Below are positions 26,462 through 35,220 of a stretch of DNA of 64,000 bases, piece by piece. Below the pieces are notes generated by a model. That model made no database searches. It was not told where the DNA came from and was given only the letters and a program-made list of their open reading frames with translations. Position 1 is the first letter of the stretch. The number at the start of each line of letters is the position of its first letter. This DNA comes from a bacterium (GTDB lineage Bacteria; Patescibacteria; ABY1; JACQRZ01), in NCBI GenBank assembly GCA_030688365.1, contig JAUYIE010000004.1, forward strand, positions 1 to 64,000, given 5' to 3'. A program made the translations under genes and the position numbers.

Positions 26462-26995
26462 TTATGGTTGGCGAAGTGTCGCCGAACCGATAAATATCTT
26501 AGAATATGAATATTCATTGCGTCCCTCCGGATTGACGTGATCCAACGTAAACTGTATGCGCACTGTTCCGGGTGTACCAGTGTGTGAAAGATTTTGTACA
26601 GTAAAATTTGACGCTGTTACGCGTGTATTTGTAAGCGGTACGAATGCATTCGCGCCTTCCTTGATACGGAGAACACCGCTTGAAAGATCAAGTACTGTCG
26701 GATTATTCCCTGCCGTATAGGTATGTACCGATAGCGACGATGCGCTCGTACCTATTGTTGGGCTATCAACATCTGATGCATTGTGTAATACTTGTGTGAT
26801 CTCTTGCATGACAACCACACCTTGTTGCTCAACGTCGGCTATTGTCTGATTTTTTATGCGTGCATGAAGCAATACCGACAAAAGACCGGAAATTGCCAGC
26901 AATATGATTGAAGCGATACTCACATAGAGAAGCAACTCCACAAGAGTGAAACCGGATTGTGTTTGATTTGTGGCAATACGCCAAATCCTAGGCAT
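26462..26995 (-). CDS. Minor prepilin (PilW-like)
   Basis: A 177-residue minor prepilin with cleavage site TQSG|FTLVELLLYVSIASIIL, Glu5 present. The rest is beta-rich with DVEQQGVVVMQEITQVLHNA, common in PilW/GspJ-type subunits. Start ATG 26995 lies 4 bases after the upstream stop; a longer reading from 27133 lies inside the upstream gene and lacks sense before the signal. Minor pilins of this kind usually form the tip complex that starts pilus assembly. Confidence 0.88.
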   Translation of the reverse strand: MPRIWRIATNQTQSGFTLVELLLYVSIASIILLAISGLLSVLLHARIKNQTIADVEQQGVVVMQEITQVLHNASDVDSPTIGTSASSLSVHTYTAGNNPTVLDLSSGVLRIKEGANAFVPLTNTRVTASNFTVQNLSHTGTPGTVRIQFTLDHVNPEGRNEYSYSKIFIGSATLRQP

Positions 26996-26999
26996 ACTA

Positions 27000-27635
27000 T
27001 TATGGTGTGGCACAACACGTATCCTGGCTGGAATCACCGGGATGGCTACTTGCGCAGATTGCGTCTCCTCCGGAAAGGTGAATCTCTGAATGATTGGTAC
27101 ATTGTGCTGTATTTTGTCTACATGTCGCACCACTGTATCCTTGTCCTAACGCATAATCACTACAGCTCGCAGGAGGAGATCCCCCACCGCTTAGCCAATT
27201 GGTGAGACGGGTGGTAAGTACGACACTTCCGGTGCGTTGATCATTTTGTGGCCAGGTGACCGCACTCACGACTGCTTTTCTGTCTGCATCAACCGTAGAA
27301 ATCGTGATTTGTCTTGTAAAAATACCAGAAACATCTTCTGTACCTGACATAATCCACTGATTACTGGTAACACTCAAACCATAGGTACCATCAGTGAGAC
27401 TATTAAACGTGGAATCACGAATATTGCGCACTGCCTCAAGTCCTTCTTCCGCCAACATCGTAGCTCTCGCTCTACTTCCTGCAAGCGCGGTAGCTTCTTG
27501 TCCGTACAGATACGCCCCCACAAGAGCGGTAACCAGTAATACAAACACAGCACTGGCGAGGATAACTTCCACGAGTGAAAAACCCCTAGTAGTTGACCAT
27601 CCCTTTTGAATTAATTGTGATTGTTCGTACTTCAT
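27000..27635 (-). CDS. Minor prepilin (PilV-like) with Cys-rich C-terminus
   Basis: A 211-residue prepilin. The signal TTRG|FSLVEVILASAVFVLLV has Glu5. The middle has TMLAEEGLEAVRNIRDSTF, a pattern frequent in Patescibacteria PilV/GspI-type pilins. The last 50 residues carry about seven cysteines and could form a small disulfide-rich tip module. ATG at 27635 is the only start close to the signal; the gene then overlaps the upstream prepilin by 50 bases in another frame. Confidence 0.85.
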   Translation of the reverse strand: MKYEQSQLIQKGWSTTRGFSLVEVILASAVFVLLVTALVGAYLYGQEATALAGSRARATMLAEEGLEAVRNIRDSTFNSLTDGTYGLSVTSNQWIMSGTEDVSGIFTRQITISTVDADRKAVVSAVTWPQNDQRTGSVVLTTRLTNWLSGGGSPPASCSDYALGQGYSGATCRQNTAQCTNHSEIHLSGGDAICASSHPGDSSQDTCCATP

Positions 27636-28020
27636 TTGAATTGGAAGTAAGTGTCGCGGTTCCCGTTGTACTGGGAACGCCGGTAAATTTTGTAAAAACA
27701 ACTCCGGAAAGTCCGCTCGGTGTGACATTTGGCGATAAATCAAATACCTCATCATAGGAAGTATCCCTACTAGCATAACTCGCGCCTTTGAATATTGTGA
27801 TACTCCCCGACTGAATATCCACACCCCAACTCGTATCACCATCAACTGACTGCGACAAAACATGTGCTCTTCGCATACCCTGTACTATCTCTGTTGTCGC
27901 GATATCAAGGTCATTGCGTACTTGAAACGTCTGATAAATCGGTACCGATGCCCCCGCTATGATTCCGATAGCAGTGATTGAAAGCATGACCTCAACAAGT
28001 GTAAATCCTCTATTGCGCAT
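27586..28020 (-). CDS. Minor prepilin (GspH/FimT-like)
   Basis: A 144-residue prepilin with a minimal leader MRNRG|FTLVEVMLSITAIGII, Glu5 present, followed by MRRAHVLSQSVDGDTSWGV, the GspH/FimT pattern. It starts 2 bp after the pilC stop and overlaps the next prepilin gene, so it belongs to the pilus operon. Confidence 0.9.
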   Translation of the reverse strand: MRNRGFTLVEVMLSITAIGIIAGASVPIYQTFQVRNDLDIATTEIVQGMRRAHVLSQSVDGDTSWGVDIQSGSITIFKGASYASRDTSYDEVFDLSPNVTPSGLSGVVFTKFTGVPSTTGTATLTSNSNEVRTITINSKGMVNY

Positions 28021-28022
28021 AG

Positions 28023-29156
28023 TTATTGTGTCTTAAAACCACCAATAAGACTATAAATCGGCAAAATTACCGCTAATGCGACTGCCACGACTCCCAACCA
28101 TACGATGACGAGCAAAATAGGTTCAAGAATAACACTCAGATTTTTTGTAGACGTTTCCGCTTTTGCATCGTAGGACGCGCCAATCCTTAACAATACTTCT
28201 GACAATGTTCCTGATTGTTCACCTGCCACGATCAATTCTTGTATGGGAGATGGTACCAAACGCGCAATTTTTTTAAATGTTGTAAAACTCTTTCGTAAGG
28301 AATTACCGTCTCCTATGCTGTCTCTCATGTGGATATATAATGCGCGATACTGCGATATCTCTGTAGCGTGAGCAAGGGAATCAAACGCATGCGTGACAGG
28401 CAAGCCGGATGCAAGCAGTGTACCCAAAAGATAACCAAGCCGGGATAATTCCACTTCCTTGAGCAGACCGCTGACCCCCGGTAAAGCAAACAATATCGCC
28501 TGCCCAATAAATTTTGTCCTAGAAAATGAAAAAATAAAAAAGAATAGTGCGCCGATACCCACAACCACCGCAGGCACAACATATTGACCATACGCACCCA
28601 AAAATATTCCTACGCCAATTAAGATTTTTGTCACCAAGGGTAATTCTATTTTTAATTGAGAAAATACCAACGCAAGCTTAGGCAAAATAAACCATGCAAC
28701 ACCAATACCGATAATCACAGTCAACGACAGTACAAACATCGGATACATCATGGCTGAATGGATTTTTGAACGAAAGGAACGATCTTTTTCTTGCTCATCA
28801 GATACTATTTTTAGATTCTCTGACAATTTTCCGGACTCTTCACCTAGTCGGATCAATGAAATGGCATGACCGGGAAATAACTTACTTTTGGAAAGTGCCT
28901 TCCACAATGGCGAACCTGATTCAATATCAAGACGCATGTTTGCAGTGATATTTTTCATGCGACTAGAACGCATGTCTTTGCCAATCGCATCTAGCGCAGT
29001 CAAAATAGACATCCCGCCGGCAATGAGCATGCTCAAATTTTCAACAAAAAAATCTCGTTCTTTAGCAAGACCAAATGTAAAAAAAGTCTTATGAGTCCTC
29101 GTCGGTGAGCCCTTCTCATCCCTGTTATTTTTTGTCGGCGTTTTTTTTGCGGGCAT
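28023..29156 (-). CDS. pilC: Type IV pilus inner-membrane platform protein (PilC/GspF)
   Basis: A 377-residue protein with two GspF domains (about 35-170 and 240-370), each followed by membrane segments. Signatures include FVENLSMLIAGGMSILTALDAI, FPGHAISLIRLGEESGKLSENL and the second-domain IQELIVAGEQSGTLSEVL. It is the platform on which the PilB ATPase acts. ATG 29156 overlaps the pilB stop (29161) by only a few bases; ATG 29201 would extend 15 residues into pilB. Order pilB-pilC-prepilins is the standard operon plan. Confidence 0.94.
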   Translation of the reverse strand: MPAKKTPTKNNRDEKGSPTRTHKTFFTFGLAKERDFFVENLSMLIAGGMSILTALDAIGKDMRSSRMKNITANMRLDIESGSPLWKALSKSKLFPGHAISLIRLGEESGKLSENLKIVSDEQEKDRSFRSKIHSAMMYPMFVLSLTVIIGIGVAWFILPKLALVFSQLKIELPLVTKILIGVGIFLGAYGQYVVPAVVVGIGALFFFIFSFSRTKFIGQAILFALPGVSGLLKEVELSRLGYLLGTLLASGLPVTHAFDSLAHATEISQYRALYIHMRDSIGDGNSLRKSFTTFKKIARLVPSPIQELIVAGEQSGTLSEVLLRIGASYDAKAETSTKNLSVILEPILLVIVWLGVVAVALAVILPIYSLIGGFKTQ

Positions 29157-29160
29157 AGTT

Positions 29161-30813
29161 CTATGGTTGTGGCGGTGCGGCGACACGAAGTAATTCTTCA
29201 AGTGTCGTCACTCCTGTTTTTACTTTTTCAATACCGTCCTCAAATAGTGATTTTGATCCTTCTTTACGTGCCAACGCCCAGATTTCCTGTGTCGAGGGTG
29301 TCTTCAAAATAAGATTTTGCATGGCGGGTGTGATATTGATAAATTCAAAAATAGCAGTTCTACCTTTGTAGCCGGTTTGGCCACATTCATTGCATTTTTT
29401 TCCTTCATAAAAGGTCATTGATTTTTTTCCGAAATAGTTTACAGCGATTTTCATCTGTGTAGATTTGAAATCACTGACAGATTTGGTGACAGTGTAACGA
29501 CAAAATTCACATACCTTGCGCACAAGTCGTTGCGCGACTATCACCTCCATAGTAGAAGCAAGTAAAAAGGGTTCAATACCCATATCCAAGAGCCGAGGTA
29601 TCGCCGTCGCCGCATCATTGGCATGAAAGGTGGAATACAACAAATGCCCAGTCAGCGCGGCGTTTACCGCTATTTCCGCCGTTTCACTATCGCGAATCTC
29701 CCCTACTAAAATAATATCAGGATCTTGGCGTACAATGGAACGCAAACCCTTGGCAAACGTGAGATTTGTTTGTGGATTGATCTGGATTTGATTGATACCA
29801 CTCATCTTGTATTCTACCGGGTCTTCAATCGTGGTGATATTGAGATCCGGGCTGTTTGCCAATTTCAAAAGTGCATACAGGGTGGTTGTTTTTCCCGATC
29901 CTGTCGGCCCGACAACTAAGATCATACCAAATGGTTTATCCACTGCACTTGAAAGTACCTGCTGATGCGCGGGAGAAAATCCCAGTTGATTTAATGAAAG
30001 ACCTTGCACGTATGCCGCCAGCAAACGTAACACAACCTTTTCTCCTTCTATGGTCGGTATGATTGATGTTCGCAGGTCTGCTACAACAGAGTCTTTGGTA
30101 TATCGCAATGAACCATCTTGTGCCGCATAATGTTCGTCAATACGCATACCACTTTGTACTTTGATCCGGTTCAAAATATTTTCATAAAATTCTTTGGGGA
30201 TACGTCCCGCTTCATGCAACACGCCATCAACACGAAATCGCACCAACACTTCCTCTGGTTGCGGTTCAAAGTGAATATCAGATGCATGATACATGAGCGC
30301 ATCATCAAAAATAGCCTCCAAAAGTTCGGGTGCTACGCGATCATCATCTTCAATGATTTTGGAAAAACGAGTTTCAAGTGGTTTTTGATAATACAAAAAA
30401 CAGGTATTAATATCGTCACTCAAGGCATACGCGATGCTCGCAATTTTGTTTGGAAATAACTGTTTGACAGCGACTAAAATGTCTTTTTGTGTTGGGTCAT
30501 CGGTGGCGATGACCATGGATTTTTTGTCTTCTTTAAAAATCACGGCACGAAATTTTTTTGCCAATTCTTCCGGCAATTTTTGTATCTGTTCAGAAGATGG
30601 CGGTATTGAATTTAAATCCGCGTATGGCACTGATAACGACTCTGCGACCGCTTGTCCCAACAAGTCATTGGTGATCGCGCTGGATTGCAACAAATACTCC
30701 ACCAACGAAACGTGGTGAGTTTTTATATATAATTCCGCGTTCAGGATGTCTTTATCAGTAACGTAGTGTTCTTTGAGAAGGATTTGTTTTATGGTCTTGT
30801 CGTCAAACTTCAT
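29161..30813 (-). CDS. pilB: Type IV pilus assembly ATPase (PilB/GspE)
   Basis: A 550-residue hexameric ATPase that drives pilus extension. An N-terminal MshEN/T2SSE_N domain (about 1-140) is followed by the motor: Walker A GPTGSGKTTTLYALL (about residue 295), the Asp box (TIEDPVEY), Walker B with DIILVGEIRDSETAEIA and the His box STFHANDAATAIPRLLD. The zinc tetracysteine CEFC...CNEC lies at about 440-480, as in PilB. No PilT-type retraction ATPase is in the window. Confidence 0.96.
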   Translation of the reverse strand: MKFDDKTIKQILLKEHYVTDKDILNAELYIKTHHVSLVEYLLQSSAITNDLLGQAVAESLSVPYADLNSIPPSSEQIQKLPEELAKKFRAVIFKEDKKSMVIATDDPTQKDILVAVKQLFPNKIASIAYALSDDINTCFLYYQKPLETRFSKIIEDDDRVAPELLEAIFDDALMYHASDIHFEPQPEEVLVRFRVDGVLHEAGRIPKEFYENILNRIKVQSGMRIDEHYAAQDGSLRYTKDSVVADLRTSIIPTIEGEKVVLRLLAAYVQGLSLNQLGFSPAHQQVLSSAVDKPFGMILVVGPTGSGKTTTLYALLKLANSPDLNITTIEDPVEYKMSGINQIQINPQTNLTFAKGLRSIVRQDPDIILVGEIRDSETAEIAVNAALTGHLLYSTFHANDAATAIPRLLDMGIEPFLLASTMEVIVAQRLVRKVCEFCRYTVTKSVSDFKSTQMKIAVNYFGKKSMTFYEGKKCNECGQTGYKGRTAIFEFINITPAMQNLILKTPSTQEIWALARKEGSKSLFEDGIEKVKTGVTTLEELLRVAAPPQP

Positions 30814-30841
30814 AGTGAACGTTTATGGGGTAAACGTGTGT

Positions 30842-31210
30842 TTATGTAAAAAATTTTTGTACATGTTCCACGATGGACGCAATCGGTGTATTAGATTTGA
30901 TAAAAAAATCTTTAGCGCCCAAATCTCTAGCGCGTGTTTCATCATCTGGTTGGCTAAGATTGCTTGAGACAATGACCGGTATATCTATCTTTTTGTCTTT
31001 CAATGCCTGCAGTACGCTAAAACCGTCCATTTTGGGCATGACCAAATCTAGAATAATAAGTCCGAACTCTTCCTTTTCAAGCAGAGCCATACCTGCTTCA
31101 CCGTCAAACACTGCTATCGCATCAAAACCGGCGTGCGTTAATTTGAGTTCAAGCGCGCGCGCCATCGGTTTTTCATCCTCCATGATGAGTATCTTTTTTG
31201 CCTTTTCCAT
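30842..31210 (-). CDS. Receiver-only response regulator
   Basis: A 122-residue CheY-like receiver. Acidic pocket MEDE, phospho-accepting Asp in LIILDLVMP (about residue 55), Ser in IVSSNLS and Lys in FFIKSNT. No output domain. It lies 28 bp upstream of pilB in the same direction and so heads the pilus operon, with a kinase and a second receiver at the other end. Confidence 0.93.
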   Translation of the reverse strand: MEKAKKILIMEDEKPMARALELKLTHAGFDAIAVFDGEAGMALLEKEEFGLIILDLVMPKMDGFSVLQALKDKKIDIPVIVSSNLSQPDDETRARDLGAKDFFIKSNTPIASIVEHVQKFFT

Positions 31211-31377
31211 AGACGTAGACGTATAAAAAAATATCCAGAGCTGATTTTGAACATACAGCTATATAAAGTATACCAGTATAGTGTACTCAGGGCAATTTCC
31301 TATGGGGACAAAATTGACAAAAATATAAGGACATGGGATAACAGTAATATCTTTGACATTTTAATTGGAGGAAAAAA

Positions 31378-31842
31378 ATGAAAGTTTACGATAATAATGA
31401 AAAAATCGTAAAATTTTTAGAGTCACACCTGAAGACAATCATTGGAACGAAGTTTGATGGATTGAATAATATAGACTTCACAATGATAAATATTGAATTC
31501 AATACCCTAAAATATAAAAATTCCATTGCTAAGGTGATGGAAATATTATCTAGTCATAATCTTCCTATCTCATTGAAGGATGAAGAGAAAGAAAAAGAAA
31601 AAAAACACTTCATAATTCTCTATGGTATTCGTGATGAAAGTTCATATGTGCTTTATGGTGATTTCCAGTCCGCACGATCACAACAGCGAATACACTACGT
31701 GAACTTAATGAACATGAATGCAGTAGAATACGTCATTTCTTCATACAACAATGGAAGTACTTTAACATCTAGTCCGATGTTAATAGCAATCACAAGACAT
31801 CGAAAATTCGTAGCAGAATTGCTCAATCTTATGGAGCAATAA
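31378..31842 (+). CDS. Hypothetical protein
   Basis: A 154-residue AT-rich-coded cytoplasmic protein with mixed helix and strand and no cysteines, signal peptide or membrane segment. A clear ribosome site (GGAGGA, 31367-31372) precedes the ATG and a strong terminator follows, so it is a single-gene unit. I do not recognise the family. Confidence 0.75.
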   Translation: MKVYDNNEKIVKFLESHLKTIIGTKFDGLNNIDFTMINIEFNTLKYKNSIAKVMEILSSHNLPISLKDEEKEKEKKHFIILYGIRDESSYVLYGDFQSARSQQRIHYVNLMNMNAVEYVISSYNNGSTLTSSPMLIAITRHRKFVAELLNLMEQ

Positions 31843-31863
31843 GAATATATCAACAACAGCTAA

Positions 31864-31899
31864 TCCTTGCATAAATATCATGCAAGGAATTCTTTTTTT
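31864..31899 (+). terminator. Rho-independent terminator
   Basis: TCCTTGCAT (31864-31872) pairs with ATGCAAGGA (31880-31888) around a 7-nt loop, followed by a T-rich run ending at 31899. It closes the gene at 31378-31842. Confidence 0.88.
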
Positions 31900-31966
31900 A
31901 TAACGTGCCCAATAGTATGTAGCAATCGTCGCGTTTCATCAGTAATACCATCATACTACACCGAGT

Positions 31967-33631
31967 CTAGCCAAACGTCCATGCAAATAATGATATATTG
32001 GGCTCTAAGAAAATAATTTCAACCTCGTGTTCGTCATACATATCGCCAAAGTCAGTGAGTTCATACAACCGTTCGCCATCAATAGTCAATATACCGTTTT
32101 TAACATCTTTTCCGCTGTACAAATCATCCTTCGCTTTTCCATCAATGAGTACCTGCGCTTCTCCTTTTCCTCCGATGACGAGATTTGCCCGCGACGCCTT
32201 GAAACGCATTTTTATTACAGCATTTGCTGACTGACTGGTAATTTTTTCTGCCTCTTCAGACCAATCACCCCCCAGAGTCCATTGATTGAGCCCAAGAACG
32301 CTCGCGTTAGGAACAAAATTGTCCCTTCGCGCAGTACCAACATAGGTCTCTGGTGACCCAATCCCAGCAAAATCCACTGACTTTGCATTGATAATGCCAT
32401 TTTTGACTGTTGTTGAGAGCAATGAAACAATAGCATCTTCTGTTTCATCATACTTCCCCTCACCAAAATGTGTATAGCGTACAAAACCATCTTGATCTAT
32501 CAGATACTTTGCAGGCCAATAGTGATTGTTATACGCGCGCCAGAGTGAAAAATCATTATCTTGTACCACGGGGTACGTCAAACCAAAATCAAGTACGGCC
32601 CTTTGAACATTTTCAAATTTTTTCTCAAATTGAAACTCTGGTGCATGTACGCCAATAATGACCAGTCCATCGTCGTGATACCGTTCGTGCCACGTCTGCA
32701 TATACGGTAACGTGCGGATGCAATTAATGCATGAGTATGTCCAAAAATCAATGAGTACGACTTTGCCTTTCAAGTCATTCATTGAGTTGATTGAGTCACT
32801 ATTGATCCAGTGTGTCAGGCCGGCAAATTCCGGTGCATCAAAAAGATACGGCAGTTGGCTACCATCAGCACCTGGATTTCTAAATTTTTTTGCCTGCGGT
32901 TCACCCAATGTCTTATTTATCAAGCCCTCTTCAAAGCCAGAAACACCAAATCCTGCGTCCAAAATTGCAGTTTCAATTTTTTTCTCAAAACCAGTCATTA
33001 CAGCCAGACCAACGAGAATCAAAAGTATTCCCATGGATCTTTTGAACCACCCTGTGGGATTTGTAGCCCATTCCAAGTGACTGATAAGTCTTTGACCAAA
33101 GTAACCGACGATACCCAGCGTAAGTATGATTCCAAGTGCATACACGAGGAGATAGACGACACCCACGCCAAAATTTACCGGCAATACGGTAGCGAGGATA
33201 ACAAAATAAGTCGGTGAACAGCTTGAAAAAACAGGACCTAAAGCAGCACCGATTAAAATTGCACTTCCCACAGACTCGCCGATGCCAGCTTTTGCCAATC
33301 CACCTTGTGCACCTTGATTGAAACGTATCGCAAGAGCAATCCTTTCCCATAATTCGGGCCAGAGCAAAAAGATACCAAATATAAGAACTATTCCACCGGA
33401 TATACTCGTCCAAAACATTTGAGGTATACCAATAAGCAATGAGGATGCTTTAAGTAGTAGCGTAAATACTACGATGCTCAAAGCAAGTGATGTTGTCACG
33501 ATCAGCGGTTTCCACCAATTTTTTGAACCAGCGGTAGTCCCTATGATAACCGGAAGGAGTGGTAATACGCATGGCGCCAAAATCGTCAACATGCCGGCGA
33601 TAAATGATGTACCTAATAAAAGACCATTCAT
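31967..33631 (-). CDS. DipZ-like thiol-disulfide protein (CcdA-TlpA fusion)
   Basis: A 554-residue fusion. Residues about 1-215 are a CcdA/DsbD-type membrane domain (six segments; LAPCVLPLLPVIIG has the first conserved Cys-Pro, FSSCSPTYFVIL the second). Residues about 270-400 are a thioredoxin-like TlpA domain with active site WTYSCINCIRTLPYM. The last about 110 residues match the DipZ C-terminal beta domain. It would carry reducing power across the membrane to outside thiols. It lies downstream of rpmG, with a DsbA-like gene nearby, which fits an outside disulfide pathway. Confidence 0.9.
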   Translation of the reverse strand: MNGLLLGTSFIAGMLTILAPCVLPLLPVIIGTTAGSKNWWKPLIVTTSLALSIVVFTLLLKASSLLIGIPQMFWTSISGGIVLIFGIFLLWPELWERIALAIRFNQGAQGGLAKAGIGESVGSAILIGAALGPVFSSCSPTYFVILATVLPVNFGVGVVYLLVYALGIILTLGIVGYFGQRLISHLEWATNPTGWFKRSMGILLILVGLAVMTGFEKKIETAILDAGFGVSGFEEGLINKTLGEPQAKKFRNPGADGSQLPYLFDAPEFAGLTHWINSDSINSMNDLKGKVVLIDFWTYSCINCIRTLPYMQTWHERYHDDGLVIIGVHAPEFQFEKKFENVQRAVLDFGLTYPVVQDNDFSLWRAYNNHYWPAKYLIDQDGFVRYTHFGEGKYDETEDAIVSLLSTTVKNGIINAKSVDFAGIGSPETYVGTARRDNFVPNASVLGLNQWTLGGDWSEEAEKITSQSANAVIKMRFKASRANLVIGGKGEAQVLIDGKAKDDLYSGKDVKNGILTIDGERLYELTDFGDMYDEHEVEIIFLEPNISLFAWTFG

Positions 33632-33711
33632 GGCTGTGGGGTGAAATGAATGAGAGTAAGAGATTTCCTACCGTGCCATACAAAAACCCGTATAACGCGG
33701 GCTTTATGAAT

Positions 33712-33870
33712 TTACTTGGTTTCTTTGTGGTTCTGGTGAACCTTGCAGGTTTTGCAAAACTTTTTAAGCTCAAGACGATTTTTGAGTTTCTTTTTGTTCT
33801 TATAGGTATAATACCCTATTTGGGAACAATTACCGCACTCCATTTTTATAAGATTATCCTGTGATCCCAT
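33712..33870 (-). CDS. rpmG: 50S ribosomal protein L33
   Basis: A 52-residue protein beginning MGSQDNLIKMECGNCSQIGY and continuing with YYTYKNKKK, KLKNRLELKKFC and KTCKVHQNHKETK. The CxxC pairs (CGNC and CKTC) are the zinc site of the zinc-containing L33 form, and the RLELKKFC motif is diagnostic. The coding strand is opposite to a longer but meaningless open frame. It follows tRNA-Thr and tRNA-Tyr in the same direction, an arrangement common in bacteria. Confidence 0.93.
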   Translation of the reverse strand: MGSQDNLIKMECGNCSQIGYYTYKNKKKLKNRLELKKFCKTCKVHQNHKETK

Positions 33871-33946
33871 ATTGTATAGTTAAATAAGTCTGTCTACCAT
33901 AGCACATAATAAAAAATTGTTCAAGTCTCACAAGACCTGATAGATA

Positions 33947-34018
33947 AGCCACTTCTGGGATTCGAACCCAGGACCTTCACTTTACAAAAGTGTTGCTCTA
34001 CCACTGAGCTAAAGTGGC
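33947..34018 (-). tRNA. tRNA-Thr (anticodon TGT)
   Basis: On the minus strand it begins GCCACTTTAGCTCAG and ends AAGTGGC with discriminator T. The anticodon loop is TTTGTAA. All arms pair. The CCA end is not encoded. Length 72 nt. Confidence 0.95.
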
Positions 34019-34064
34019 ACATGTGCCCCTACGAGGCGGTCAAGTACGTCCACAAGAACGATAA

Positions 34065-34149
34065 TGGTGGGCGGTGAAGGATTCGAACCTTCGAAGGCGG
34101 AGCCAGCAGATTTACAGTCTGCCCCGGTTGACCACTTCGGTAACCGCCC
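34065..34149 (-). tRNA. tRNA-Tyr (anticodon GTA)
   Basis: An 85-nt class II tRNA with a long variable arm. Acceptor GGGCGGT/ACCGCCC, anticodon loop CTGTAAA giving GTA, discriminator A, and an encoded CCA. Confidence 0.95.
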
Positions 34150-34221
34150 GTACTGTAATAAAACAATGGCCTATCGGCACATTATTTCAGCTTAAGTGTA
34201 CGTAAAAATTTAAAATATGTC

Positions 34222-34247
34222 AAAACGACCCCTTGCGAGGCCGTTTT
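34222..34247 (-). terminator. Hairpin terminator after the DsbA-like gene
   Basis: On the minus strand AAAACGGCCTC pairs with GGGGTCGTTTT around a GCAA loop (three G-U pairs), with a short T run. It separates the DsbA-like gene from tRNA-Tyr downstream. Confidence 0.65.
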
Positions 34248-34267
34248 TTCAAGTGATGAAAATCTTT

Positions 34268-35035
34268 TTATTGAATCAATGGATCCAATGTTGCTTTGAT
34301 CTGTTCAAACGGTACAGCACCAGGGATAGGAATCTTTTGTCCGCTGATCAAGATAACCCCATACGGTGTTCCTTCCGCGCCAGCGGCAATCCCCTCCTGA
34401 CTTTGCGCATTCACTTTATCAGCATATTTTCCCGAGTCATAGCAGTCCTGAAACTTCTTTTGATCAAGTCCAATCTCTTTTGCAATTTCCGGTAGTTTTG
34501 CTGGATCTAATCCATCATTTGATGGTGTGATCTCAAACAAACGATCTACAAACTTCCAATACCCATCATTTCCCCCTAACTCTGCTGCGCACTCCGTTGC
34601 TTCAGCTTCTTTAGAAGCTTTACTGTGAAGCTGTTCAAGAGGAAAATTACGATATACTAGATTAATCTTTCCTGGATAGTTATCAACGACCTGTTTTGCG
34701 GTAGGATGGAACTTTTTACAAAATGGACATTCCAAATCCGTAAATACAACCATGGTCGCTTCTGCTTTCAGATCTCCATATATATGATCATCAGGCTGAA
34801 GACCTCTTATAGAGATAGAGGCACTCGGCTGACTTGGATTATCAGCAAGTTGAGACGGCGCTGTTCCAGAAGGCGATGGTGATGTCACATTTGCTTGTGC
34901 ACCATCCTTATCTTTTGCAAGAAAAAGTCCAAGAAGTATAAAAAAACCGACAGTACAAATTACTAAAAACCCCGTTGCCAACCCCATCAAAAAACTAGAT
35001 TTTGGAGAAAGCTTGTTTGTTGGCTGATCGTCCAT
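34268..35035 (-). CDS. DsbA-family thiol oxidoreductase, membrane-anchored
   Basis: A 255-residue protein with an N-terminal membrane anchor (GLATGFLVICTVGFFILLGL, residues 19-38), a Ser/Pro/Gln-rich linker and a DsbA/Thioredoxin_4 domain. The active site is FTDLECPFCKKFHP (CPFC, about residue 106) and the cis-Pro loop is EGTPYGVIL. This type forms disulfides in proteins outside the membrane. With the DipZ-like protein nearby it suggests a full outside thiol cycle. Confidence 0.92.
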   Translation of the reverse strand: MDDQPTNKLSPKSSFLMGLATGFLVICTVGFFILLGLFLAKDKDGAQANVTSPSPSGTAPSQLADNPSQPSASISIRGLQPDDHIYGDLKAEATMVVFTDLECPFCKKFHPTAKQVVDNYPGKINLVYRNFPLEQLHSKASKEAEATECAAELGGNDGYWKFVDRLFEITPSNDGLDPAKLPEIAKEIGLDQKKFQDCYDSGKYADKVNAQSQEGIAAGAEGTPYGVILISGQKIPIPGAVPFEQIKATLDPLIQ

Positions 35036-35101
35036 AGTCGCATGAGTAAATATTTATAAACAAAGTATACTACTATTTTGAAAAAATGGGAATAACTCAT
35101 A

Positions 35102-35174
35102 AGCCGACGTCGGGGCTCGAACCCGAGACCTTCTCCTTACCATGGAGATGCTCTACCAACTGAGCTACGTCGGC
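35102..35174 (-). tRNA. tRNA-Thr (anticodon GGT)
   Basis: On the minus strand it begins GCCGACGTAGCTCAG and ends CGTCGGC with discriminator T; anticodon loop ATGGTAA. All arms fold. CCA is not encoded, as with the other tRNA-Thr here. Length 73 nt. Confidence 0.95.
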
Positions 35175-35220
35175 GCAAATACCTGAATACGGTACCGTAC
35201 ATCACGGATCTTGGCAAATG

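Noticed and set aside
33604..33864. Hydrophobic 86-residue open frame on the plus strand
   Set aside because: It is the antisense of rpmG; the opposite strand encodes a clear L33 with both CxxC pairs.
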